From the NCBI RefSeq assembly GCF_051020975.1, contig NC_135046.1, positions 7,750,001 through 7,814,000 of the forward strand: a stretch of 64,000 nt of DNA, given 5' to 3'. Source of the DNA: Osmia lignaria lignaria. Its lineage: Eukaryota > Arthropoda > Insecta > Hymenoptera > Megachilidae. The position numbers and the translations under genes are program-made. This document shows positions 25,150-37,200 of the stretch, piece by piece; position 1 is the first letter of the stretch, and every line of letters starts with the position of its first letter. The notes under the pieces were generated by a model. It searched no databases. It saw only the letters and a list, made by a program, of their open reading frames with translations, and was not told where the DNA came from.

Positions 25150-25900
25150 CCAAAAATGTTAATGGTAAAATCGATGGAAGGCTGGTCCCATGAGGCAATT
25201 AAACCTTGGCCAACCGACGATAACGGCGGATATATTACAAACCATTGGCAACCGACATATTTTCTCGTTACATCGGTTCTCAGCCCGGTAAGGGGGGAAA
25301 AAAATGGAAGTGGCAATTTTTTGCGAATAACGCCCCAATTGTTTCCACGGAACGGGTGGTAAGGTCGTCGTAGGACGGGCGCACAATGGTCCGTGATTCG
25401 CGCCTTATCGAAGCAGGGCCTTAATTGCGTTTTTATCGCGATAAAAAATGAATCAGGAATCGGACGGAGCGAGCGTTCGCTATCAACGCCGACAGAAACG
25501 GTCGCTGGTTTGGTTTGCTCGGTGTTGGTCGTTGGATGGTGGTGTCGGCGGATATAGAATGGAGGGTGACGGCGGGCGAAGGGGTGCCGGAATGAATAGC
25601 AACGTGAAACAAAAGCACCGGGTTACAAATGGCGTGTATTCGCGACGGCATTGTTTTAAATGGCTGTCAGACGCCTGGAATTTATCCCGTTTTGCTACGT
25701 GACAAGCGCCATTAAATTTATTTATTCATCCACGCAGGCGCGGGCCGCATTCGAGAAATCCCGCCGAAGCCTGCGGGTTTATGGTGTTCTACAGGTGAGA
25801 GAGGACCGCCGAACAATTATTAGCCATTCATATAAATGACCGTGCGCCATGTATGCCGTCCACATTATGTTTGCATTATCATCTACGTGCGTAAGCGTTT
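25150..25900. promoter_or_regulatory. Candidate intronic regulatory island with GATA words
   Basis: This block of balanced composition contains repeated TTGGC(C)AACCGAC words (about 25207 and 25243). It also contains several GATAA/TTATC sites, the 18-bp palindrome at 25430-25447 and homeodomain-like TTTATTTATTCATC near 25715. Overlapping short open frames carry no domain. The assignment is inferred from motif density. Confidence 0.3.
25430..25447. promoter_or_regulatory. 18-bp perfect palindrome TTTTTATCGCGATAAAAA
   Basis: The sequence equals its own reverse complement over 18 bp. It presents two head-to-head TTATC/GATAA sites around a CGCG centre. The CGATA/TATCG halves also resemble insulator (BEAF-type) sites. 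The length is more than chance readily gives in 64 kb, though A/T bias lowers the surprise. Confidence 0.6.
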
Positions 25901-28260
25901 GTTTTAGCTTTGAAACTCGCTGCTTCAATTTTTAATCGCTTCCCTATTGCCCCTGCTATTCCATCTAGTTAATTAGGGCAAACGTTAATTTGTTAGCCTT
26001 GCGGCTATAATTATGACCTTCTTGTAGATACGCGAAACTAACAATTGTGTTAAATTTTAATAACGTGGAAAAATCAAATGAATAGAAACAAAAGAATATT
26101 AAACAACAGTGTTATACAATTGCGAAATAACTTGGTGATGATAAATTGAATGTTTTGAAGTAGCCAGCTTGTTTTTCAGGCCAAACTCTAATAGAAAATA
26201 TCTGGGTCAACTTTGATCGAAAGATCTACGCTGAGAACAAACAATATACTTCTATATCAGAGTTAAAAGCAGAGATTCCGAAGAAATGGAATGAGGTGCG
26301 ATAAGAATCTCGAGAAATATTAATTGGAAACATGTCAAACCAAATTTTTAAACATATGAAATAAAAGATTAATTTTCCACTTGCTAAATTGCCTATATTG
26401 ATTATCGCAATTTTCTACAATCAATCACTGGAATTTATTAAACCTTAAATTTCTCGTGACACAAAACGTGCCGCAAATCCACGATAACAAGAATCGTGAG
26501 TCGAACAAGTAAAAACAGCAATAAACACGTATAGAATGAGTTACAAAGTGTCTCGGCAAAGTAGACGAAGACTTTTCGAATGACCAGATAAAAGAGCGAC
26601 GGAAGATGAGGCAAGTAGAAAGCTCGACTCTCTTACTTTCGTCTCGTGTTTGACCAATAAAGTCTACCACTACTCATCCTTCTTTCATAAGCATCTACAA
26701 TCTACCGCCACAGAAAAGCAGCAACTCCAGTGAATTCTTTTCCATCCTTAACGCGGTAATTATAAACTTGACGCGCTTCGAATAAATGAAGGGATCCGGG
26801 GACGATAAGTAAACGCAATACATTACAAAGCAAGTCAAAGTTTCTCAGCGAGAAGTCCCCGATAAAACGAAGCAATCTTCGTGCCTCCAATCGACCAATC
26901 TCGATGACGTAATTGCCTTTCAGCGAGCTTAGGGAAGCGAAGGGTAAACTTCCCGAAGGCTTCCAGGCCGGAGCCGGGCCTCCATCGATAAACGATCGCG
27001 CGGAAGCAAAGTTCGCTTTGCGGCGTGGAATTAAACGAGCTCGTCGAGGCGATAGTTCGAACGAGAAGGAAGAAAAACAAACAGGAAGGGACTGCTCGAC
27101 CAATCCCGAAATACGTTAATTCTTCATTTCTTTATGTTAAGGTGATCGTTAACCAGTTTGCTATGAGACAATTCAATAGAAACGTATATTTCCTTTGTAA
27201 AGGAAAAGGGTGGAGGTTGTATTTTTAACAATTAAAAATAATTAAAAATAATTTTAATTATTTTATTTACAATTTTAACAAGTTGATAAGTGCAAATAAA
27301 TTTGCTTTATGTTTTGCAATTTTGACAAATAATTTGCAGAATTGCTGCAACCTCGATAAGAAGGGGTTGGAAATGATCTATATCATGAAAAATATTCCTT
27401 GTAGAAAAAAAATTACATCCCCAATCATTACAAATGTAAAAGTTTCTTAATTTGACCCGAATGAAAAGTTTCTCCTCTCCTGTCAATTTCCTTCAATCGG
27501 AGTTCTCGATTCATTACTCCATGCTTTACGAATGTAAAACGAGGACTTATAATTCAAAAGGTCAACGATTAGCATTATCGATTACCAGTAATTGCGGCCG
27601 AGAGAAGTTGTAAAAGAATTCCGAAAGAACATGGTCGGGTATTGATTCTACTACGATAAAATTCTCGTGTGCAGTTTGTTTTCGCGAACTGCCGTCGAAT
27701 GAATTGTCGTTTAAACTGCGAAAAGCGCATTACGCTCGATATAAAGCGGCATTTAATCCGTGAAAAAGCGCTTGTTCTTCGGCTCGATCAACAGGATGGA
27801 TTTATGGAGCAAATCTTTGATAAGGTTCGGCTCCTCGATTGTGTTTGTCTTTGGAACCGACTTTGAAAATAATGTGTAAACTTCTTTTGAACAGAGAAAA
27901 CTCCACGGTACAAATAATAATAATTTAAATTTATTATAAATAATAATAATAAATTTCTGTTATTATAGCAAAAAATTATTTAAATTCAATGAAAATTAGA
28001 AAATATTTAATAATTGTTAGATAACCATTTATGTAATTCTATAGGCGGAAATGTAGAAAATAATAATTTTGAATTCCAACCATCAATGAACGCCAACATT
28101 TCCCAAAGCAAACACAATGAATTAAACGCGTTCTCGCAAACAAACGAACATAAATAATCTTTCAAGTATCGCGGACCACTGAAACGTTTCCTAAGGGTTC
28201 TGTACACGTGGAAGGTAGTCCGTTTGCAACCCCATGATCACGCAAGATACACTGGTGCAC

Positions 28261-28277
28261 GTGTGTGTGTGTGTGTG
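28261..28277 (+). repeat. GT dinucleotide microsatellite
   Basis: A (GT)8G run follows GCAC and is followed by CCCGATCG. It is a simple alternating purine-pyrimidine tract that is likely polymorphic. Confidence 0.95.
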
Positions 28278-28302
28278 CCCGATCGTATCTCCGTATGTGG
28301 GT

Positions 28303-28676
28303 CAGACATAAAAGGGAGGAGAGCTGGAATCGTAGCTAGCAGGAAACTCTGCATTCGGAAACGGACGAGATTTTCAGTACAGAACGAACGAGAAGGTTGA
28401 AAAAGGCGGACAAGAGAGGGAAAGAGTTGGAAACTAGAGGTTGGGATGAGTCAAGAGGCTAGGCCGGAGATAGTGCCTCGCTCTGATATCTCAAATCCAT
28501 TTCTGGCTCGTGCCGCGGACAACCGTCCGCCTGGAGATCTTCCCTACCACTTTTTCCATCGCTTTCCACCATTTTTCCCACTTTGCTCGTGCTTTTCTCG
28601 CACGCAAACGGCACCCCGGCGAAACGACGATCGAGAAACGAAGCTTTGTCGCGTTTTCACCGAGTTTTCCAACTAG
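28303..28676 (+). other. Weak candidate antisense transcription unit: ATAAAAG word followed by a 76-codon ORF
   Basis: ACATAAAAGGG near 28306-28316 resembles a TATA box. About 130 bp downstream a true ATG at 28446 opens a 76-codon frame (MSQEARPEIV, ending EFSN) on the + strand, opposite to the Rbp6-like gene. The product is Pro/Phe/Arg-rich without a known domain. Overlapping frames on both strands weaken the case. Confidence 0.12.
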
Positions 28677-29329
28677 CCTACGCATCGCGATTGTGCTCGG
28701 TGACGGGAAAAGGGTGCAATTTTGTAGGAGAATGTAAAATAATCTTCGAATTATTTTTTTCATGGCTAAGCTTGAATCGCGAATTCGAGTTTAAGGCTTT
28801 CATTACTGAGTTTTACGAGTGAAAATGGGGGAGGATCGTAAACTGAAGAGTACCCTTGAAACGTGATTTCTTATAAGGTTCTAAAGTTCTACTTTGTTAG
28901 CGAAAAAAGTGGTATGGTTTAAACTATTTCTCGACCCTTTGTATTATCTACTTTTGTTTAAAACTCAGAAAACTCAGCATAAATTTAACTATTTTGTAAT
29001 AAATTTAGATTGATCATATTACTACTGATAAATATCTGGATTCATATACGTTGTTATACTTTTCCACCCTCTGAAATTTTGTTATTGCTGTGAATAAATC
29101 ACAGGCAATCATTGAATCTCTTCGTAATTTATCACCAATGTACCTTTGATATTTCCCTTTATAATAAATGTATTATCACAAAAATATCAAAATCTATAAT
29201 TTAGAGAAATCATTAACATTGTTTTGCGTGTACTCAAATATACCTCGAATTTGTAAAAATATTTATAATATAATTCTTCACAGTGAAATACAAAGGTAAT
29301 TATGTTTCCCTGGTTAATATTTACGGTAT

Positions 29330-29660
29330 CAGTTACATATTTCTCGGCCGTGTGAATTATATTCCCTCCGATAGGAGCGAAGAGAGGGAAAATGGCAAAT
29401 CCTGGACATTATTATCAATTACCGAATCGTTAATTCTATTTACGTTATCGCCAGAACGTGAAACGATTTCGGGCGACTGCCACCATCCCATAAATCACGC
29501 TCAAGCACCATTATCTGTCTCATACACCGAACCCGATGAATCGCGACGGCTATTATCGAGGCGATAGAAGCTCGAGAAGTTCGCACAATAACGCATAATG
29601 GTCCGCGCGGTCTTGCCAAAGGTCGATAAAGGCTAATTAGCAGAAATCCGTGTCTCAGAT
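29330..29660. promoter_or_regulatory. Candidate intronic regulatory island
   Basis: A block of even composition between AT-rich flanks contains several homeodomain- and Hox-like words: CCATAAATCA, ATTATCAATTACC, CGTTAATTC and GGCTAATTAGC. It also has TATCG/GATAA words. No open frame has a recognised domain. The enhancer role is inferred. Confidence 0.3.
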
Positions 29661-31130
29661 GGTCCTTCTACCAATTCCTAATCACTTAACCGTTGAGAAG
29701 GGCGTCTCGAGTGGTTCGGAAAGTACTTCCAAATTTTAACACCAGGCTAACAGTCTGGTTATAAAACGAAAAGCTTTGATGAATATATATTTCGATTGTG
29801 TATATATCATTTGTAGATTTATACCTAAACTAATAGATAGAGATGAAATAAAAAAATAGAGACCATGTGGCATTAAAAAGTAGAAAGAAGGAGGAGCTAA
29901 AATTCATTAACAGATTATAGATAAATATTTATAATTAATTCGATTTTATCATATATATAAATTATAGATATTCGATAGAAAATGATACGAATGTATGACT
30001 ATTGTAATATTTCAATGTAGATAATCAAAACTGCAAACACACACATTAAGTGATATTTTAATTAGAGATAATTTTCAATAATTAAACTCCATCCTGACTC
30101 AGAGTTACAATTTAAACAATGAAATGGAATAATACCCCGACAAACACTACGAACCATTTTATTGACATAGAATCAACATAGAAGGCTGATTGTTTAACAG
30201 TCCTGCCTGAAATTATACGCCGAAAATGATGGCCCTGTTAGAAGGGATCAGATTAGAAAAGCGACCCGAATTCGAATCGATCGAGTGCACATCATTCATC
30301 AAAAATTCTATTCAAATAGTAATATCCAAGCTGAATACGTAAGCGGAACGATCGGGATATTTGTGTTGTTATCGGAGCAAAAGCGACCGCGAAGTGAACG
30401 TATTAAAATCTCTGAAACAATAAGCGTTGCGAATCGCGTGGGACGATAGGGAGCTAGAATTGGCCCTGTCAAATTTCGCGTTCCGACCGGATTATAGGGC
30501 CGCACGCGCAGGAAATAAGCGGAACACGCTGAATTGTATCGACCGTGCCAGGTTCACCGAAAATAATGATTCGACGGTCTCGCGACAATGATCGCCACCG
30601 CTGTCCGCCCGATCCGTGACGAGGAAAAGCACACACGGGATGATTTCGGCCGCAATGACGAAGCGTTCCGACGCAATTCCACGCGACAAACTGTCGGTGA
30701 TATAGGATCGTGGTATCGAACGCTTGTAACCGTACGCTAAACTCTCTCTTCGTGCTAACACGGAGCGTTTTTTAGAATTAGAAAATTTATTTAAAGATCC
30801 GTATTTGTAATTGGCAATAGAAGGTATTTAAATGCGATGATAAAAAAATGCATTAACCTCAGATCAGAAATATTAATACGTTGAATGCAATGGGAGTCAC
30901 TCGGTGACATGCCTGAATATTAAAAGGAATCAATAGAAAAATATTATTTTAAATAATACTGCTATGGTACAAATAATGTAAAATAGCAAATAGAAAGATG
31001 GAAAATTAAAATTAAAAAATTAACTATTTCTATTCTTAATAATTAGAGCTTCGATACATCCCATGATAAATACCCATTTTCACTGTGGCGTTCAACGTGT
31101 TAATATCAATTATTATTGCTAATTGTAAGT

Positions 31131-31137
31131 ACTCACC
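31131..31137 (-). promoter_or_regulatory. 5' splice site (donor G|GTGAGT) of the Rbp6-like exon
   Basis: On the minus strand the exon ends CCCG and is followed by GTGAGT, a consensus donor. If the intron were retained, the frame would add only V-S-T-Y-N before a TAG stop. Read-through here would therefore truncate the protein in the middle of RRM2. Confidence 0.9.
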
Positions 31138-31229
31138 GGGCCGAACTGTTCGAAGTAGTTTTTGACGTCCTCCAGCGTCGTCGGTGCCGATAGTCCACCG
31201 ACGAATATCTTCTTTGTCCTCGTCACCAT
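31137..31229 (-). CDS. Rbp6: Internal coding exon of Musashi-family RNA-binding protein (Rbp6-like), first half of RRM2
   Basis: This 93-nt exon encodes 31 residues in phase 0 at both ends. It starts MVTRTKK at the splice acceptor and ends EQFGP at the donor. Residues 7-13 (KIFVGGL) are the RNP2 motif that forms beta-1 of an RRM, and residues 19-30 (LEDVKNYFEQFG) form alpha-1. RNP1 and the later strands must come from the next exon, which I do not see. In vertebrate Musashi genes the equivalent exon has, from memory, the same two boundaries. The residues GGLSAPTTLEDVK fit insect Rbp6; Drosophila Msi differs here. Members of this family are cytoplasmic, bind UAG-containing 3' UTR sites and control translation in neural and stem cells. 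No RRM1 exon was found in the 33 kb upstream, so this exon sits isolated in long introns. The family call is near certain and the paralogue call is likely. Confidence 0.94.
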
Positions 31230-31256
31230 CTGCAAACACAAAAAATTAAAATCGTA
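31230..31256 (-). promoter_or_regulatory. 3' splice site (polypyrimidine tract and acceptor AG) of the Rbp6-like exon
   Basis: Read on the minus strand, a T-rich run (ttttaatttttgtgtttgcag) ends in CAG immediately before ATGGTGACG. This is a strong consensus acceptor and fixes the exon start at 31229. A TTAC/TTTAAT stretch just upstream could supply the branch point. Confidence 0.9.
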
Positions 31257-34200
31257 AGAGATCCAATTTTTTGTGCCAAAAATAACAAACACACAAATAA
31301 TTCGAAGAACATTTATCAAAAATTTTGTTCACTCCCCAGATAAACGCAATGCAACTATATTGTTTCTAGCGCATCGGACTGCAAACACTTTAAATATAGA
31401 AGTCCGAATTTCGCAAACAGCTATTGATCGACGCGTTTATATTTGACATGAAAAATGGAACGAATAGGAAGGAGAAACGATATTTATTTCCTTCGGGAAA
31501 ATACAACGCGAAACTGTTTATCATATTTTCAATCAATTCTGTTAACCGACCAGTAAAATAATTTTTATTAAAACAGCGTTCGCGTTGAACTTTGCAAACA
31601 GTTTAGAAAACAATTTGAGAGAACTTGTTTCGCGCCTCGCGTTATCACTGTTTTTATTCATTTCTGTTAATAATCCTTAAGAAATAAGCTTGCGTTCAAG
31701 ATATATCCCTCCCTTACTCGATGTCCCTAAAACCAGAGCCAACAATTTTTCCTCGATGAAAGAAACACTGTGAAAAACTTTCCACTTTGATCTTTGGCAA
31801 TAGACTCTTAGAACGATTGAAACTTTTGGACGTTCCGTGACAATTCCAAAGAATGCGGAACATTCCTTCTCGCAACCGTAACTTTACAGAAAAATTACAT
31901 TTACACGTAACAATTTGGTCTTTTCAAGTTCGCGAACGTTTCCGGCTACGAATCGAGCTTTGTAGACAACCATAACGGTTAATAAATTGAAGCTTTTGCG
32001 GATACCTTGGAAGTATACTGGTGTACGTTCGGAAAATCTGTTTACTCGGTAGATTCGCGGGCAGAAAAATGCGCCGGGCATAATGCTCCTTTCAGAGCGT
32101 GTTTTGGGGAGGAAAAGAAGTGTAACGCGCTGGCACACAGAGGGAATATGGGAGAGACGGCTGAAAAATGGTACGGTCGCGGTTAAGAAATTGATAAGGA
32201 GGTTGATAAAATATGAATGGCCTGTGTCGGGCACACAGCGACGTTTCCACGGAAAGGATCCTTTCATCGACGACATTTTTCATATTTGTTCGGATCGGTA
32301 ATGTCAATTCCGATCGTCGTCCTCCCGTGCAATGATTTTCTATAATGAAAGTTAAAGGAAACCTTGTTGCAATAAGTAGACCTTGATAAAATAACTGATA
32401 CACCCTGTATATATGCCAATTTTTATACTTTGGACATCACATTTTTATAATGTAAAGTTAATTTAAAAGAAGAGGCGCCACTGTGTACGCGAAAGTTGAT
32501 CAAACTCCTCTCTAAGGTTTCACAATCACACAATATCGAGGAACGTAATTTATTTTAAGTAAAACCCTGTAAAGCAAGCTTGCGCGATCTCTTTGCTTCG
32601 CTCGACTTGTATTTTTATCGGGACTCGAGGAAAACTGAACCGATGTAAGAATACAGAGGGGCGTGCTGGAGCTTCCATATTGAAAAGTTTTCCACGAATG
32701 AGGACAGAAAAGATATCGGGGGTATAGCTAACAGGAACGCACAAAATGAGGTTTCCACAACTTCCACGTATGATACGTTTTCAACTTCTCAAAATGCTGG
32801 TTGATGGATTTTTCTAAAATGGAAGGAACCTAAAACCTTCTTCGATCATTTTCAATGTTTGCATTCGATGCATCGTTTAACAAAATCTTTCGCATCGAGT
32901 AACGAAAAAATCATTTTCTTCAAATCAGAGGAACAGCATCGAATCGTGGCGAAACTAATTACCAGTGGTCGCTTGAATTGCGCGAGAAGATCGAGCTGGT
33001 AAAGCGGAAACGAGGAAAGAAACATTCGGAGGGAACATCTTAATAACACGATTGCGATGTAATAAAGCTCGAAATATTTCGCTGAGGAGAAGCTGTTCGC
33101 AAGAGCCGACTGCAGGGAAAAAGGGACAGAAACATAGGAAAGGATGGGAAAGGGTAGTGGGTGCAAGAGGATACATGATAGAAGGGGAAGTGAATAGAAC
33201 GGAAACGGTGGAAGAGGTAAACTCTGGTAATTTCAGTGATGGCTGGGCTTAGACCTCTCTATATCCGGTGAGTAACGCAAACCCCTTGGCGCAAGTCCTT
33301 CCACCTCGTGGTCCTGAAACTCAACCCACTCATCTCTTTCTAATCCCGGCCTCTGGTTCACGCTCATCTCCGTGCCCCTCTGATTCTCATGGGAGACGGA
33401 GAGGATAACTCGCGAGCTCGGTCCGTGGGGCTGGCTAATCAGCGGAGTGTATAAAGTCCCGGGGATGAAAATAAAACGAGGCTGTATCTCGAAAATTAAA
33501 TAAATGACTCGGCCCGATTCCGTCGGCGAAAAAGCTGCTGGCGAAAGAACTGCTGAGTGACAGACGAGGGATGGAGCGAGAGAAACGACAGGCTCGAAGA
33601 GGATCGAGATGGTTGCCGGCGTGGGAGGGGTTGGTCGGGTCGTTTGGAAGACAGAGGAAAGGAGAGCGAAGCAAACGTACCGAGAGATAGACGTGGATAA
33701 ATAACAAGAGCGAAAGAAGGGGCAGGAGGATACACGAGGCAAAGGGGAACCACTTATTCGAATGAAGTTGCACAAGCGGCAGCTCACTTGCTTCAGCTCG
33801 GCCGGAAGTGCCGAAAGAGGGAATTGAAGTTTCCTGATATCCTCTGCTATTGCTATACCGCTATCCCCGCGGCTGTTGCTACCGGACGGGTCTCGGCCTA
33901 AGAGCCGGCTGAGCTGCTGAAATTTTATTACGCTTCGCTACGCTCGCTCTCGTTTCGTAATGAGCGCATTGTCGTGCAAACGAGACACTTCGGAGCAACG
34001 TTTGCGCCGCGATGCCCCGAGACACCAGTCAATTTCTTCTTTCACCGGCGAGAACTCTTTTGTCCCGATGTTGCAGGGACAGGTCGGACAGGACCAACGA
34101 GACAGAGAACAGGGGTCCAGCTTGTAATTGCTTCGACAAAGTTTCGCGATATTTAAGGAACCCGTTCCTCGCTGAACTCGCAGGAATTTCAAGTTCGAAA

Positions 34201-37200
34201 GAGGACAATCGCGTGGACCGGTTCGAGTACGAAAGAAGAAAATCGAGGAGATTTTGGACTGTCCAGAAAAAGAAAAATAGGGTTGAAAAATATATAAGTC
34301 ATGAGGGACAGGGGTGAACAGGGAAGAGTCGTTAGCGGAGATAAGAGCGGATAGCCGTGGAATGGTAATGGAAACTCAGAGTTCCACTTATTATGCCGTA
34401 GCATTATGTAAATACCGGAAGACTATTACAATTTTACAACTTACCAGGAGTGGCTTTATAGTTTCATCGCCCGGGGTCCTTTTTCCCTCCTTCCTCCTGG
34501 TTTCCCTCGCGAATCGAGGAACCAGAGGGCTAACATCGCGTATGCGCTTCTATCTCGATTTCCTTCCCCTACTGTGTAAAATTTCTTTCGGCAAATATCG
34601 GAAAATCTCGGAAAATCGGTAAACCTTTATTTTGCCTGTATCTGATCAGATACGCCTGTTTCTAGTGCAACAATGAACCGTTTTAAATAAAGCTAAAATC
34701 AGCTTAATTTGTCTTCCATCGGCAATGATAAAATATATCACAGAGTGAAAATACGTCTCAATTAGTCCTCTGTAATCAAATGCTGGTAGAAAAATGAAGA
34801 AAGCGAAAGGGGAAAACGAGCAAGGTATCGGAGCAAGGGAAATGGGTAGAATAAATATTGGAATAAACGTTGGCGAGTGGGCGTGCCAGTTTTAGCAGGC
34901 CCAAACCGTTAAATCTGCCTGGAAAACACGGATATTGTCGCGTGGAATGGCAAGGAGAACGCTTTGCTCGTTCGCAATTATTGTGAAAGTTTAATCGGCC
35001 GCTATACGCCGTACTGATGAGACTACGAGAGCACGGTAGTGTATACGTGTCCGGTGTATCGCGGAAACTTTCGGTACCCGTATCGTTCAGAAAATGTTTC
35101 GCAATTTTTGTCCCTGTATCTCCGCAAACAGCGGCAACAAAAAGGAAACAAGAGTTGGGGGAAACAGGGAGAAGAGGAGCGCATAAACGACGCGATACCT
35201 TAAACGAGAACCACGTAAAATTATATCCAAAGCGATTTTATTTCCTCATTTATATGCTTTCTGAACACAGTGTCCTTTTAATCGCTTTGAATCGTGCTTC
35301 CTACGTTTTCTCGTTCGTTTTAATCAATTTTATGACTTCTTTAATGGGAAAAAGAGAAACGGTTCTGAACGTAAGCTTTCCGTTACACATTTAACTGTCC
35401 ATTATCACAAATTATCAAATGAAAATTAAATTTTGTTATATCTCTAAGGATATTAAAATTTACCATACCTACGAGAACGTGCAATTCATTAAATCAAATA
35501 TTTTCATATTTACCAAAAGATTGTTAATAGAATTGTAATTCAGAGTTTTAATTTACGTACATCGCAAATAACTCGATTTTAAATTATAATTAGTACCTGG
35601 TAAAGTGGATAAAAATAAAGTAAAAAAATTGTGTAATTTCGAGCGCAGTGAAAGAAAAATTTAATTTTATCTCGGTAAAAAATTAACAATTGCAAAAGTG
35701 TATAGACAACGTCAGGATTAGAAAACAAACAAGTGCTATTTTCTCGAGGAGAAAGCACAAAAGAAGCAACCTTCCAAGATTGATACTCCGTGACTGTTCA
35801 AAAAGCGTTAGAGGGAATAAAGGTTTGGGAGAAAGACAGTGGTTTTCCGAGAAGAGGCTACGGTGGGAAAGTAGGGCGAAAGGGCGGGAACGAGCAAGGC
35901 GAATGGGTTATCATCCCAAGGGTTACATGCTTCGTGTTGGTTATACGTGAAGCCCCTACGTTTCTTTTTCTTGCTTCCGCGGCCCATTTTTTCCCGATCT
36001 TGACGTATCCTTCGAGAACGACCCCACCCTTGTTGTGCGCGTCCCTTCGTCCTCTGCGACAAAACAGAATGGTCTCAAGCCATGCAATTTTAACATCCTG
36101 AGCTGTCTTTCTAAGTTTTATGAAGGAAAATCATCGAGAAAAAAGAAAATTAATTAACGATGGTAATTAAGAATTTAATTTTGAAGGGTACGATTAAATT
36201 CATAATAAATTGCAAGTTAACTGTTTTGAATTGTGCCTTCTTTTTATAATATTCTCGAAGAAAAATATTCAGATTTATTGAATATTCTTTCAAGATGACT
36301 TTCCACCCCCAACATCTCGCACGATTCCTCGGTCTCTATTTTCAACCTAGTGAGTACAAAATGAACCAAAATCCTGACCAATAATCCATATATCACTGAA
36401 AGGATGTAACAACATCTCAGTGTGCACGAATCCAACACAAGAAACATCAAACCCTCCCTTTGTTGCTCGGGTCTATCTTGTCGGATGCAGGTACAGCGAG
36501 GGAGCGTGCTAATTTCTCGCGTGTCTGACGTTTCGGAATTTAAGTTACCGGTCATAAATACCGAAAAGAGGTTATAACATGGGAGGGATGGGTTATCAGC
36601 CAGCGGACGGTAAGGCGCTCAACATTCGTCCGTGGCTCGAGGCATTGCTATCGCACTGTCCAGTCCTGTCCTACCTTACTCGGTCCGGCTTTACATGGTC
36701 GCGTTATACTGCGATCCTACAAATTCGCCGTTGTACCAGCACCCTCTTGTAGATTATACGCGCCGCGTGCATGCTTCGCATCGGCCGGCATACCCGGGCG
36801 AAAACCTTTTTTTCGCAATATTTCAACCCCGATCAAACTAATACGAGGTTTAACGAATTCGTACCTAGGATCAGGGAATTCAAATCGTTTCCACGCTCTC
36901 TTTTTATGGTCAAAAGGAATCCATCGACTCGTATGGAAGGCATTCGATATTACGGTATTCGTCGAAAATAGGCGACGATCCTTTTCAGAGGGTTTTCACG
37001 CGGAATGATAGCGAAATGAATTTTGCGTAGCGATGCTGCGCTTTTATTTTTTTTATTTTTAATGGCGAACAATAGCGATGCGATCAGTGCGGGTGTGCGT
37101 TCGTATCGAGTATCGGAATATGCAAAACGTATGCGAATCATACGGCACACGAAATAAAATGATATAGAATATTTCGAATATATGAGATGGAAATATGCAG

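Larger units (their letters stand above)
25901..31130. other. Intronic sequence between the regulatory islands and the exon, no gene seen
   Basis: Strongly AT-rich stretches occur at 25980-26420, 27200-27440, 27880-28060, 28860-29300, 29740-30130 and 30770-31080. GC-richer patches occur at 26870-27110, 28220-28740, 29330-29660 and 30300-30760. Low-complexity AATTAAAAATAATT sits near 27230-27270. Open frames in the GC-richer patches have no recognised domain. Confidence 0.5.
1..31136 (-). other. Rbp6: Intron downstream of the Rbp6-like exon (3' end outside the window)
   Basis: From the GTGAGT donor to the left edge I found no sequence that could encode the rest of RRM2 (NRHRGFGFVTF, EIHFHEINNKM) or the Musashi C-terminal region on the minus strand. 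This interval is therefore best read as intron of at least 31 kb. The search was by eye for degenerate codon patterns, so a very divergent exon could be missed. Sub-features are listed separately. Confidence 0.75.

Noticed and set aside
33233..33787. 184-codon minus-strand open frame, the longest in the window
   Set aside because: It opens with GTG, has no ATG until near its end, is Ser/Pro/Phe-rich because the + strand is GA-rich, overlaps other open frames and shows no domain.
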